A DNA stretch of 13,347 nucleotides from an uncultured Anaerolineaceae bacterium (lineage in GTDB: Bacteria; Chloroflexota; Anaerolineae; Anaerolineales; Anaerolineaceae), in contig CALCQT010000536.1 of NCBI GenBank assembly GCA_937894825.1, positions 1-13,347 of the forward strand. The letters are read 5' to 3'. Below are positions 1 to 5,912 of the stretch, one piece after another; positions within the stretch are counted from its first letter, which is position 1, and each line of letters begins with the position of its first letter. Under the pieces are notes generated by a model. It had not been told where the DNA came from, did not search any database, and saw only the letters and a program-made list of their open reading frames with translations. The translations under genes and the position numbers were made by a program.

Positions 1-293
1 TGCGTCACCTTGTCTTCGACCAATGGGTCATTGAACGCGTTCACATGTCCGGAGGCCACCCAGGTTTCCGGGTGAAGCAATATCTGTGAATCAATCCCGA
101 TCATGTCCTCGCGGCAGGTGATCAGTTCCCGCCACCACAAATTCCGGATGTTCCGCAGCAGTTCCGCGCCCAACGGGCCGTAATCATACGAACTGGTCAA
201 TCCGCCATAAATGTCGGAGGTTGGATAAGCAAAACCGCGCCGTTTGGAAAGCGCGACGATTTTTTCGAGCGATAACATTGAATCCTGTTCCAT
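1..293 (-). CDS. glyS: Glycyl-tRNA synthetase, single-chain class II type (N-terminal part)
   Basis: Charges tRNA-Gly with glycine in the cytoplasm. Only the first 97 codons are in the window; the gene runs off the left edge. The start ATG is at 293-291 behind a GAGGG Shine-Dalgarno 9 nt upstream. The translation contains the family's N-terminal landmarks: [14 protein letters not shown] at about residues 18-31, then the class II motif-1 region with [16 protein letters not shown] and LWWRE, then the [16 protein letters not shown] stretch at about 72-87. This is the eukaryote/archaea-like alpha2 enzyme (GlyQS in some nomenclatures), not the split GlyQ/GlyS form. The extended -10 element at 326-334 places transcription start near 319, so the gene probably has its own promoter. 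Identity is certain; the symbol varies between annotators. Confidence 0.95.
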   Translation of the reverse strand, partial: MEQDSMLSLEKIVALSKRRGFAYPTSDIYGGLTSSYDYGPLGAELLRNIRNLWWRELITCREDMIGIDSQILLHPETWVASGHVNAFNDPLVEDKVT

Positions 294-325
294 AGCTGTC
301 TTCCCTCAATAATGAAATCTACCGA

Positions 326-336
326 ATTTTATCATA
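326..336 (-). promoter_or_regulatory. Extended -10 promoter element for glycyl-tRNA synthetase
   Basis: On the minus strand the sequence reads TATGATAAAAT, which contains TGA followed by TAAAAT, an extended -10 (TGn plus hexamer). No recognisable -35 lies upstream, as is common for extended -10 promoters. The predicted start is near 319, giving a leader of about 26 nt before the ATG at 293. The same 11-mer occurs before the lipoprotein gene (6614-6624), and a 10/11 match occurs before the acetyltransferase gene (10778-10788). Role inferred from position and sequence. Confidence 0.5.
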
Positions 337-383
337 CGGTGGCAGAATTCCCGACCCATTGACGGAAAGCGCGTGATAAACAG

Positions 384-425
384 CAGCGGAGCTGTATTCC
401 GGTTTCCCGAAACACAACTCCGCTG
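384..425. repeat. Inverted repeat (hairpin) between TM2 gene and glyS
   Basis: CAGCGGAG at 384-391 is matched perfectly by CTCCGCTG at 418-425. Inside it, TGT (393-395) pairs with ACA (414-416) and GTTT (402-405) with AAAC (410-413) around a CCCG loop. The stem sits 3' of the TM2-protein gene on the minus strand. No clear U-tract follows on either strand, so it may be a transcript-end or processing hairpin rather than a standard intrinsic terminator. The surrounding stretch 294-583 also holds a 77-codon minus-strand open frame (552-319) that starts at TTG without a usable ribosome site, resembles nothing I know, contains this hairpin and overlaps the glyS promoter. I do not call it a gene. 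Confidence 0.45.
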
Positions 426-583
426 AAATTCGAGACTTCTTCTTTGGCAGGAATGCTAAAAGTAAAAATTTGTCCTTCAAAGATAGAGACAAGCACGTCC
501 CTGCGGGATAGTCATCATAAAAGACCGATTTGCTTTTGACGTCTCCCAACAATCCTGAATAGTAAGTTAATGCTCGCGATGGT

Positions 584-1033
584 TTACCGTTCGACTAACT
601 GCGCAGTAACTGAATCGATAATGCTCTGATTGTATTCGGCAATCGTTCTCGGCATGTTGATGGCATCAAACAGGCTGATGATCGCCGGGATACCGGTCAG
701 TGAAAACAAAAGGAACAGGATTGCGGCTGTTTTCCGCCCCAAATAAATTTTGTGCGCGCCGATGCTGCCCAGCAGCAAAGCCAGCAGCAGCGCCGTTCCC
801 AATTCCTTTTTCGCGTTTATGTACAGAGAATTGATTAAGGCGACTTTTTCTTCCGGTAACCCGGCGATGGTCTGATTAATCCGGCCATTGATCTGTGCCG
901 CGTCCGCCATGCTTTTGTTGAGCACAATCGCCAAAATAATAAATATGATCAAAAAGAAAAAGAGAATCCCGAACAATACGGCCAGGCCCACGCCATTGTT
1001 AACGCCGTAATCATACTCATACGAATAGTTCAT
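584..1033 (-). CDS. TM2-domain membrane protein
   Basis: A 149-residue membrane protein of unknown function. The start is firm: ATG at 1033 follows GGGGGAGG with a 6-nt spacer. It has an N-terminal membrane helix (about 15-38) and a soluble, charged linker (about 40-76). The C-terminal TM2 domain (about 76-127) is made of two hydrophobic segments joined by a short turn. The domain signature is visible as GAHKIYLGR at 92-100 and a conserved Asp near 123 in the second helix. TM2 domains are widespread and no biochemical activity is established for them. The extra N-terminal helix makes this longer than the minimal TM2 proteins. It lies between an exported protein gene upstream and glyS downstream on the same strand, with gaps that suggest separate transcription. 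Confidence 0.85.
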   Translation of the reverse strand: MNYSYEYDYGVNNGVGLAVLFGILFFFLIIFIILAIVLNKSMADAAQINGRINQTIAGLPEEKVALINSLYINAKKELGTALLLALLLGSIGAHKIYLGRKTAAILFLLFSLTGIPAIISLFDAINMPRTIAEYNQSIIDSVTAQLVER

Positions 1034-1279
1034 ATCTAACCTCCCCCAAAATATAATAATTAATTGCCCTCATCGCATAGCAGATCCATCTTGCGAATCA
1101 CTTCCAATCGGCAAAAAAATCAGCCTGAAAGTTCGAGGTATTAAAAATCACCTATACTCTTTATTAGTTTACAACATTTGTATAGAAAAAACGAACCCGA
1201 TGATTTGAATAACGCAAGTTTTCTACTTTTGACATCCAAATTGATGTCCAAATCCTGGAACGATGCAGGGAACGCCGTA

Positions 1280-1921
1280 TCAATCAAAGCTGAATGGCGA
1301 ATCCGAAGCATCAGGAAACAGTGTCTCATAATCAGGTAGCTGACCGGCGTATGCCTTCGCGCGGAGGGCTGTTGCGGCATAGTTTTCTTCATAAGCTGCC
1401 TGTAAAACCGTCTCCCGTTCTGCGCTTGTATAGGATGAAGGATTATCAGCTATCCGCTCAATGTCTTCCCGGATGGCGGCAATCCCGGCAATTTCTTCCG
1501 CCGTCGCATCCAATGTTTCGCGCAGAAGATCATAATATTCCTCATCAAGCGCTTGCCAGGATATCAGAAACAATGTCTCCGGGTCCCGATCCGAGGGATC
1601 TTTCAGTTCGGTAGCCAGTCCCAGAAAGATATCACTATAAAAAAGCGCCTTGAAAGCCAGATCGTATTGTTCATCTGTCGCGTCCTCATATTCATGGATC
1701 GCCCAGGTTTTCAGAAAGACGGAAGCAAAAAGTTCACTTTCGAAGTCATCCAACGAGTCCGCAAGGCCATCATTGAGCTGCCGTTTCACTCTGTCAAACA
1801 AACTACGAAAATCCGCTTCAGAATACATGACCTCAGGCGATTCGGAAACTGCAATGACCTGAAAGGCAGAAAACAAAACCAGAACCGATAAAACCAGCGT
1901 TGTCAGGATATTTTTTCTCAT
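1280..1921 (-). CDS. Exported alpha-helical protein of unknown function
   Basis: I do not recognise this 213-residue protein. Residues 1-26 form a typical Sec signal peptide (MRKN, a hydrophobic core, then AFQVIA before VSES), so it is probably secreted or envelope-located. There is no lipobox cysteine. The mature part is strongly acidic and predicted to be mainly helical, with many Asp/Glu and several Tyr, e.g. the DEEYYDLL and YEENYAATALRAKAYAG stretches. I see no catalytic motif, repeat or metal site. The start ATG at 1921 follows AAGGGG with a short spacer. It is divergent from the SRP RNA gene. The 245-bp gap to the next minus-strand gene (1034-1279) holds no gene I can support. Confidence 0.75.
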   Translation of the reverse strand: MRKNILTTLVLSVLVLFSAFQVIAVSESPEVMYSEADFRSLFDRVKRQLNDGLADSLDDFESELFASVFLKTWAIHEYEDATDEQYDLAFKALFYSDIFLGLATELKDPSDRDPETLFLISWQALDEEYYDLLRETLDATAEEIAGIAAIREDIERIADNPSSYTSAERETVLQAAYEENYAATALRAKAYAGQLPDYETLFPDASDSPFSFD

Positions 1922-1930
1922 TTTTCCCCT

Positions 1931-2042
1931 TTTTCATCCGGCGGAGCATGAAAATATGATCCAGCCGGATCTTCCTGAGTCGATTTTACCTGATTTTGCC
2001 ACACCCTCCGATGAAAAAATTTTTCTCATTTTTATTTTCATC
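1931..2042. repeat. Nested short inverted repeats upstream of the exported-protein gene
   Basis: Three pairs of arms lie in this AT-rich stretch: TTTTCAT (1931-1937) with ATGAAAA (1948-1954); ATCCGGC (1936-1942) with GCCGGAT (1964-1970); and GATGAAAA (2010-2017) with TTTTCATC (2035-2042). The first two overlap, so they are alternative structures in the 5' leader of the minus-strand exported-protein gene. No known riboswitch is recognisable, and the role is unknown. Confidence 0.35.
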
Positions 2043-2069
2043 CTTTCATTATCTCAACTTCATGACTGA

Positions 2070-2116
2070 GGGTGTCATTTTCGCTGATTACTTATAGGGA
2101 TGACTTTTTCGCTGAT
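2070..2116. repeat. Near-direct repeat upstream of the SRP RNA promoter
   Basis: GGGTGTCA followed by TTTTCGCTGAT (2070-2088) is repeated as GGGATGACT followed by TTTTCGCTGAT (2097-2116). The shared 11-mer starts are 28 bp apart, and the second copy ends 25 bp before the -35 box of the SRP RNA gene. Possible protein-binding sites, inferred from position only. Confidence 0.4.
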
Positions 2117-2141
2117 CAACAACAAACTTTTTATCTGACGA

Positions 2142-2170
2142 TTGACACCTGCCCACGGATAAGGTATTCT
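2142..2170 (+). promoter_or_regulatory. Sigma-70-type promoter of the SRP RNA gene
   Basis: A perfect TTGACA (2142-2147) is separated by exactly 17 nt from TATTCT (2165-2170). The start is predicted 5-7 nt further on, at the G run 2175-2177 that begins the SRP RNA. The near-consensus boxes fit a strongly expressed stable RNA. Confidence 0.8.
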
Positions 2171-2174
2171 TAAT

Positions 2175-2290
2175 GGGCGTTCGGGTGGGACCGGCGCGGC
2201 GGATGCCAACGAACCTCGTCAGGTCCGAGAGGAAGCAGCGATAAGGTGGTTAATCCGGGTGCCGCCGGAAATCCTATCCGGACGTATTTT
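2175..2290 (+). ncRNA. ffs: Bacterial signal recognition particle RNA (4.5S-like, small type)
   Basis: This RNA binds Ffh and targets nascent membrane proteins to FtsY. The hallmark core GTCAGGTCC, GAGA, GGAAGCAGC lies at about 2218-2239. A TCC/GGA stem there is capped by a GAGA tetraloop, followed by the symmetric internal loop (CAGG opposite AGCAG). The ends pair over ten positions: GCGTTCGGGT (2177-2186) with ATCCGGACGT (2276-2285), using G-U wobbles. A second helix pairs CCGGCG (2191-2196) with the CGCCGG in 2263-2268. There is no Alu-domain extension, so it is the short bacterial form of about 112 nt. The final stem followed by TATTTTATT works as an intrinsic terminator. The exact 3' end is uncertain by a few bases. 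Confidence 0.93.
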
Positions 2291-2312
2291 ATTGGTAGAG
2301 GACTCGCAGTAC

Positions 2313-3203
2313 GTGAAAAAGGAACAAACGCCTTCATTCTGTAATTATGACCAATCCGATTACCAGTCCGCCTTTTGGGGGGACGGGAAACGGGCCTATG
2401 AAGACCAATCCGAGCAGATCGCTCTCGAACGGTTACTGCCGGAGTCGGGAAATCTGATGCTCGAAATCGGCGCCGGCGCCGGCCGTAATACACTGCGTTA
2501 CACTGGTTATAAAAAAGTTGTTCTGGTGGATTATGCACTGACACAAATGCAGCAGGCCCAGGAACGATTGGGAAAATCCGAACGTTTCCGGTATGTTGCC
2601 GCCGATGTATACCATCTCCCATTTGCCGACAACGTTTTTGACGGTGCGACTATGATTCGGGTCCTGCACCATCTCAGTGATATTGATCCAGCCATCCGCG
2701 AAATCAAACGTGTGCTCCAAAAGAATTCGGTTTTCATTCTTGAATTCGCCAATAAACGCAACCTGAAAGCGATTTTCCGATATCTCACCGGTAAACAGGA
2801 TTGGAGCCCCTTCACAGAGGAAAAGGTCGAATTTGTCGAGCTCAATTTCGACAATCATCCGTCCGCAGTCCAAAAAACGCTGGCATCCCATGGCTTCAAC
2901 GTCCAGAAAAAGCTGGCGGTCTCCAACCTGCGCATCGGCTCGCTGAAGAAAGAACAAAACCTGGATTGGATGTTAAGAATCGAGTCCATTCTGCAGATTC
3001 TGAACAGCGGGTTCCTGCTAAGCCCCAGCGTCTTCCTGAAATCTATCTTGGTCGAACATGAAGGACCGGCCCGAATCAACGAATTTTTCCGCTGCCCTAA
3101 TTGCGGCAGCGGCGAATTGAAGGAGTCGCCTTCATCCGTGGAGTGTATTGCCTGCGGCAAAGTCTATCCGATTGTTGACGGGATCTACGATTTTCGATTA
3201 TAA
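2313..3203 (+). CDS. Class I SAM-dependent methyltransferase with C-terminal Trm112-like zinc ribbon
   Basis: Predicted cytoplasmic methyltransferase; substrate unknown. I chose GTG at 2313 (296 residues) because AGAGGA lies about 10 nt upstream. The open frame extends back to 2259, but that part lies inside the SRP RNA. The Methyltransf_11 Rossmann core is clear: motif I LEIGAGAGRN at about 50-59, acidic end of strand 2 in VLVDYA (Asp at about 73), AADVYHLPF (about 96-104), then FDGATMIRVLHHL with the usual double His. The last ~38 residues form a four-cysteine ribbon, CPNC and CIAC (Cys at about 261, 264, 278, 281), ending VYPIVDGIYDF, the signature of Trm112/YcaR-like proteins. In archaea and eukaryotes Trm112 is a separate activator of methyltransferases; here it is fused in cis. 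Confident on folds, not on substrate. Confidence 0.88.
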   Translation: MKKEQTPSFCNYDQSDYQSAFWGDGKRAYEDQSEQIALERLLPESGNLMLEIGAGAGRNTLRYTGYKKVVLVDYALTQMQQAQERLGKSERFRYVAADVYHLPFADNVFDGATMIRVLHHLSDIDPAIREIKRVLQKNSVFILEFANKRNLKAIFRYLTGKQDWSPFTEEKVEFVELNFDNHPSAVQKTLASHGFNVQKKLAVSNLRIGSLKKEQNLDWMLRIESILQILNSGFLLSPSVFLKSILVEHEGPARINEFFRCPNCGSGELKESPSSVECIACGKVYPIVDGIYDFRL

Positions 3204-3245
3204 GGGTCCGGATCGAAAAGTGTTGCTTTAGCTAGAGGTTCAAAC

Positions 3246-3419
3246 ATGCAAGATAGATATGCGGGAGATATCGGCGATTTTGGCAAATTTGTGCTTCTCA
3301 GAGCCATTGCCAATCAGAATCTTCCGCTCGGCGTCAATTGGTACCTGGCCAGGCCAGGCTCCCATGAAATTCACAAGGATGACGGGAATTTTCGGGTTTC
3401 GCGTGTTTTATTGCTCTGA
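3246..3419 (+). pseudogene. Truncated 5' remnant of a GDIGDFGK-type conserved hypothetical protein
   Basis: An ATG at 3246, preceded by AGAGG with a 7-nt spacer, opens a 57-codon frame ending at TGA 3417-3419. The first ~48 residues match, from memory, the N-terminus of a conserved hypothetical family: MQDRYAGDIGDFGKFVLLRA, then LGVNWYL and a short stretch ending DDGNF (the family usually has NDGKH or similar here). After that the similarity stops and the frame ends within eight codons, whereas full members are several times longer. The start and ribosome site are preserved, so the break is a 3' truncation, probably by deletion or rearrangement. Family function is not known to me. Confidence 0.6.
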
Positions 3420-3559
3420 ATCTTTTCTGCATATAGCAATCTCTCCATAAAACCATCAACCGATTTGTCTGCCCAGAGTTCGGATATCACCATAAAACAT
3501 GCGTGAATGTATGAACCGGAATAGCCTTCAACAGCAATGAGGATCACGCATGAAGGCAA
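3371..3559 (-). pseudogene. Possible opposite-strand gene fragment at the truncation site
   Basis: On the minus strand a frame is open from 3571 to a TGA at 3371-3373. Its composition looks coding (e.g. VILIAVEGYSGSYIHACFMV, then ELWADKSVDGFMERLL), and it begins just downstream of where the plus-strand remnant loses similarity. It lacks an ATG or ribosome site at its upstream end, where it runs into AT-rich DNA with a stop codon. I do not recognise the family. It may be a piece of another gene left by a rearrangement, or a chance frame. Confidence 0.22.
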
Positions 3560-3628
3560 GGATTGTTCATTTTAATTAAATCTGTCACATTATTAATTAT
3601 TAATCAATATTTTTATTTTCTAATATTG

Positions 3629-3646
3629 TATATCGTACAGTATAAT
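3629..3646 (+). promoter_or_regulatory. PadR operon promoter with overlapping palindromic operator
   Basis: A perfect TATAAT -10 (3641-3646) lies 18 nt before the padR-like start, at the end of a very AT-rich stretch (3570-3650). Overlapping it is the imperfect palindrome TATATCGTACAGTATA (3629-3644), centred on GTAC with TATA arms. PadR repressors typically bind such dyads over their own promoters, so autorepression is inferred. The -35 is poor (TTCTAA at 3618-3623). Confidence 0.6.
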
Positions 3647-3664
3647 AAGTGTCGGAGGTGATCT

Positions 3665-4015
3665 ATGCCTGAGATGGATGAATTGCTTGCAATTTTCGAC
3701 ACAGAGCTCAAACGTGGGACTTTAACCTTGATCGTCCTGAGTGAATTACGAAAACCGCAATACGGATATTCGCTGATTCAGAACATTGCAGAGAAGCAGG
3801 TGGAAATTGACGCCGGCACGTTGTATCCGATGCTGCGGCGGCTTGAGAAACAGGGAATATTGCTCAGTGACTGGGATACAGCAGAAAGCCGTCCCAGAAA
3901 ATATTACAAACTTAGCCCAACTGGAGAAATGCTCTTCGTACGACTGAAGGAAAACTGGGGGATTTTATCCCAAAATATGAACAAAATTCTTGGAGAAGCA
4001 AATGAAAATGATTGA
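3665..4015 (+). CDS. PadR-family transcriptional regulator
   Basis: A small (116-residue) winged-helix repressor of PadR subfamily 2 size. The start ATG 3665 follows GGAGGT with a 5-nt spacer. Characteristic blocks are KRGTLTLIVLSEL (about 16-28), PQYGYSLIQNI (31-41), the recognition helix and wing GTLYPMLRRLEKQGIL (51-66), and RPRKYYKLSPTGE (76-88). The C-terminus supplies a dimerising helix. It overlaps the next gene by 14 nt, the usual arrangement in which a PadR protein and a HAAS-domain membrane protein are produced together. It probably represses its own operon through the palindrome at 3629-3644; the inducing signal is unknown. Confidence 0.92.
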   Translation: MPEMDELLAIFDTELKRGTLTLIVLSELRKPQYGYSLIQNIAEKQVEIDAGTLYPMLRRLEKQGILLSDWDTAESRPRKYYKLSPTGEMLFVRLKENWGILSQNMNKILGEANEND

Positions 4016-4994
4016 CCGATATGTCTATACTGTCATCAAAAGGCTGCCGGAAAGGGAACAGCAGGATGTTGAAACAAGTCTGCGGGAAAGCATTGATGAC
4101 ATGCTACCCGATAATTATTCAGAAGCAGACGTCGAAAAAACGCTTCTGGCCTTAGGGAATCCGGCTGTTCTGGCGGAAAAATATCGCGAAGATGTTCGAT
4201 ACCTGATTAGTCCAACCCTGTACAATAGTTATATTTCTGTGCTGAAGATCGTACTGACTGTTATCGTTTGTATCGCGCCGTTAATCACAATCCTTTCCAT
4301 GATCACATCCGAAGCCGCAGGAAATGAAAGAAATCTGTTCATAACTTTCCTTCTGCAAACTTTGATTTTCATTCTCGAAGCCGGTTTCCAGGCTTTTACA
4401 TGGATAACAATCCTGTTTGCAATCAATGACAGGATAAACAACGCCTGGTTCCGCTGGCCATATACCGGGAAAGCATGGACCTTGTCCGATCTGGAAGATA
4501 GCATCCCATCAAAAAAGAATCAAATTGAGATAAGCGATCCCATTGTAGCGATCATCTTTACACTGATCTTCATCATCGTTTTCGGCTTCTTCCCCGGTTT
4601 GATCGGCGCATACATAAAAGCAGAAAGCGGATGGAGAATCATTCCGATGTTTCATCCGGATACATACCGCCAATTTCTTCCTTTATTGCTGGCAAGCGCC
4701 GGTTTAAATCTGATTGTCGCCATTCTGAAGTTGATTTATCAAAGATGGAATCAAATGTTGGCAATCATCAATTCCATTGAAAATATCCTATCCTTAGGAG
4801 TCCTGGGTGCAATCCTGTTGACTCCGTCCTTTTTTAATCATGAATTCCTTGTTTTGATTGCAGGAATTCTGGAAATCGACCTGACGACGTTTATGCGTGG
4901 ATGGCAATGGGGCACCTGGGGAATCGTGGGTGCTCCGGCCTTTTTGGGAAGCATTTGGGATTCCATCACAGGATTTCGCAAAGCGGCCAGATAA
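4002..4994 (+). CDS. HAAS (DUF1700-like) domain multi-pass membrane protein
   Basis: A 330-residue membrane protein, likely partner of the PadR regulator. I chose ATG 4002 because GGAG lies 6 nt upstream; a TTG at 3990 is the other option. Residues 1-66 form the cytoplasmic helical HAAS-type domain: MIDRYVYTVIKRLPEREQQD, LRESIDDML, then the typical LGNPAVLAEKYRED at about 51-64. About six hydrophobic segments follow (near 78-102, 112-141, 180-205, 225-246, 262-278 and 281-295). HAAS domains occur almost always beside PadR genes and are thought to link the regulator to the membrane; the transported or sensed molecule is unknown. It ends in tandem TAATAA and is followed by a strong terminator. 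Confidence 0.82.
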   Translation: MKMIDRYVYTVIKRLPEREQQDVETSLRESIDDMLPDNYSEADVEKTLLALGNPAVLAEKYREDVRYLISPTLYNSYISVLKIVLTVIVCIAPLITILSMITSEAAGNERNLFITFLLQTLIFILEAGFQAFTWITILFAINDRINNAWFRWPYTGKAWTLSDLEDSIPSKKNQIEISDPIVAIIFTLIFIIVFGFFPGLIGAYIKAESGWRIIPMFHPDTYRQFLPLLLASAGLNLIVAILKLIYQRWNQMLAIINSIENILSLGVLGAILLTPSFFNHEFLVLIAGILEIDLTTFMRGWQWGTWGIVGAPAFLGSIWDSITGFRKAAR

Positions 4995-5015
4995 TAAAAT
5001 GCAGACTTAATAGAC

Positions 5016-5061
5016 AAAACAAAAGGGAGCGATATCTGAGGAAACCACTCCCTTTTGTTTT
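5016..5061. terminator. Bidirectional intrinsic terminator between convergent genes
   Basis: AAAACAAAAGGGAG (5016-5029) is perfectly complementary to CTCCCTTTTGTTTT (5048-5061), a 14-bp stem with an 18-nt loop. Because the outer arms are A-rich and T-rich, the transcript from either strand ends in a U-rich 3' arm. It serves both the PadR/HAAS operon (stop at 4994) and the convergent minus-strand gene whose full frame ends at 5083. Confidence 0.85.
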
Positions 5062-5082
5062 CCTGGATCAAATTCCGGACAA

Positions 5083-5760
5083 TTATTTCGCCAGATAACT
5101 GAAAGAACCGCTTCCGCCCGGGATCAAGCTGCCGGAAACCGCGTCATATAGCTGGAAATAGAATGTATGATATCCAAGATCCTCGCTGCCGTGGGCCGCA
5201 ATAGAAAACGCACGCTTTTTTCCCGGCACAACCGGATCATAGGTAGTGTCGACAATGACCTATGCCCGATGCCCGGTGTAGGTCCCGGAGGTGCTCACAT
5301 TTCGCATTTCGACCTGGGCCGGCCAGACGGTATCGCCGTCATTTTCAAAAACAACATCAATCGTAAATAACACATTCGGCGTATATTCGGACTGAACCGT
5401 GACGGCGCTGCCCTCATCCTCGCCAACGGTATAGGCATAGGAATTGACAAACCGGGCATGAAGGCCGCTATATGTACTTGCAACGGTCGGCGCTGGCGTC
5501 GGAATGGACGCAGTTTCAGCTCCGGCGTTGTCTGAGGAGATCGTCCCATCCATCAGCTCGCCCATTTTTTTCAGCACGTTGGCTTCAACTGTTGCCGCGA
5601 TAGATTGCGCCATCCCTTCCGGATCAATCGTCTGGATCACAGCCTCAACGATCAGATCCTGTTCATCGACCGTCAACTGCGGGCGCAGGGTCGCGCCAAA
5701 ACTGAGAATCAGTGTGACAGCTAAAACTACAATTGTAAGAATCAGTACGTTATTTTTCAT
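5083..5760 (-). pseudogene. Membrane-anchored NBR1/FW-type Ig-like domain protein, interrupted by an in-frame TAG
   Basis: The frame starts at ATG 5760 and stops at TAG (5262-5260, codon 167). It then continues in the same phase for 58 codons to TAA at 5085-5083, and that continuation clearly completes the domain. The N-terminus is one hydrophobic anchor (about 5-24) with no lipobox cysteine, followed by a helical region and a short Pro/Thr-rich linker. The Ig-like domain has VVFENDGDTVWPAQ (about 137-150). After the stop come VVPGKKRAFSIA, EDLGYHTFYFQL and a final GSFSYLAK. The same landmarks (ENxG..TW, xGxKxxFS, LGxHxxxFxLxD) are in the upstream lipoprotein, so the two are paralogues. A single nonsense change or a sequencing error is the simplest reading; readthrough is possible but unsupported. 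Confidence 0.75.
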
Positions 5761-5843
5761 AAACCTCTCGCTTGGATTTCAATTCCCGAATTTTTGCTTT
5801 TTGTTTTTCCCGGAAGGAAGAATTTTTACCCTATAAAAGAAAT

Positions 5844-5892
5844 TCGTATCATTGTTTGGAAAAAGCCACCAAACAATGATACGAGGTTTTTT
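5844..5892. terminator. Terminator downstream of the lipoprotein gene
   Basis: TCGTATCATTGTTTGG (5844-5859) and CCAAACAATGATACGA (5869-5884) form a perfect 16-bp stem with a 9-nt loop. It lies 28 nt beyond the lipoprotein stop on the minus strand, where the 3' side reads ATTTCTTTT. On the plus strand it is followed by GGTTTTTT. It probably ends the minus-strand transcript, so the downstream Ig-like gene must have its own promoter or depend on readthrough. Confidence 0.75.
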
Positions 5893-5912
5893 CTGATCTG
5901 AATCCCAGAGAT

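Noticed and set aside
319..552. 77-codon minus-strand frame between the TM2 gene and glyS
   Set aside because: It starts at TTG without a ribosome site, overlaps the glyS promoter and a strong hairpin, and has no recognisable domain.
1141..1392. 83-codon minus-strand frame at the end of the exported-protein gene
   Set aside because: It overlaps the exported protein in another frame and lacks any motif; the longer gene has a signal peptide and ribosome site.
2011..2029. AT-rich near-palindrome ATGAAAAAATTTTTCTCAT as an attachment site or origin
   Set aside because: It is a low-complexity A/T run, and I see no integrase gene or DnaA-box cluster nearby.
5260..5262. TAG as a recoded sense codon (e.g. 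pyrrolysine)
   Set aside because: The DUF6320-like gene in the same window ends at TAG with no open extension of interest, and the protein here is not of a type known to use recoding. A nonsense change is simpler.
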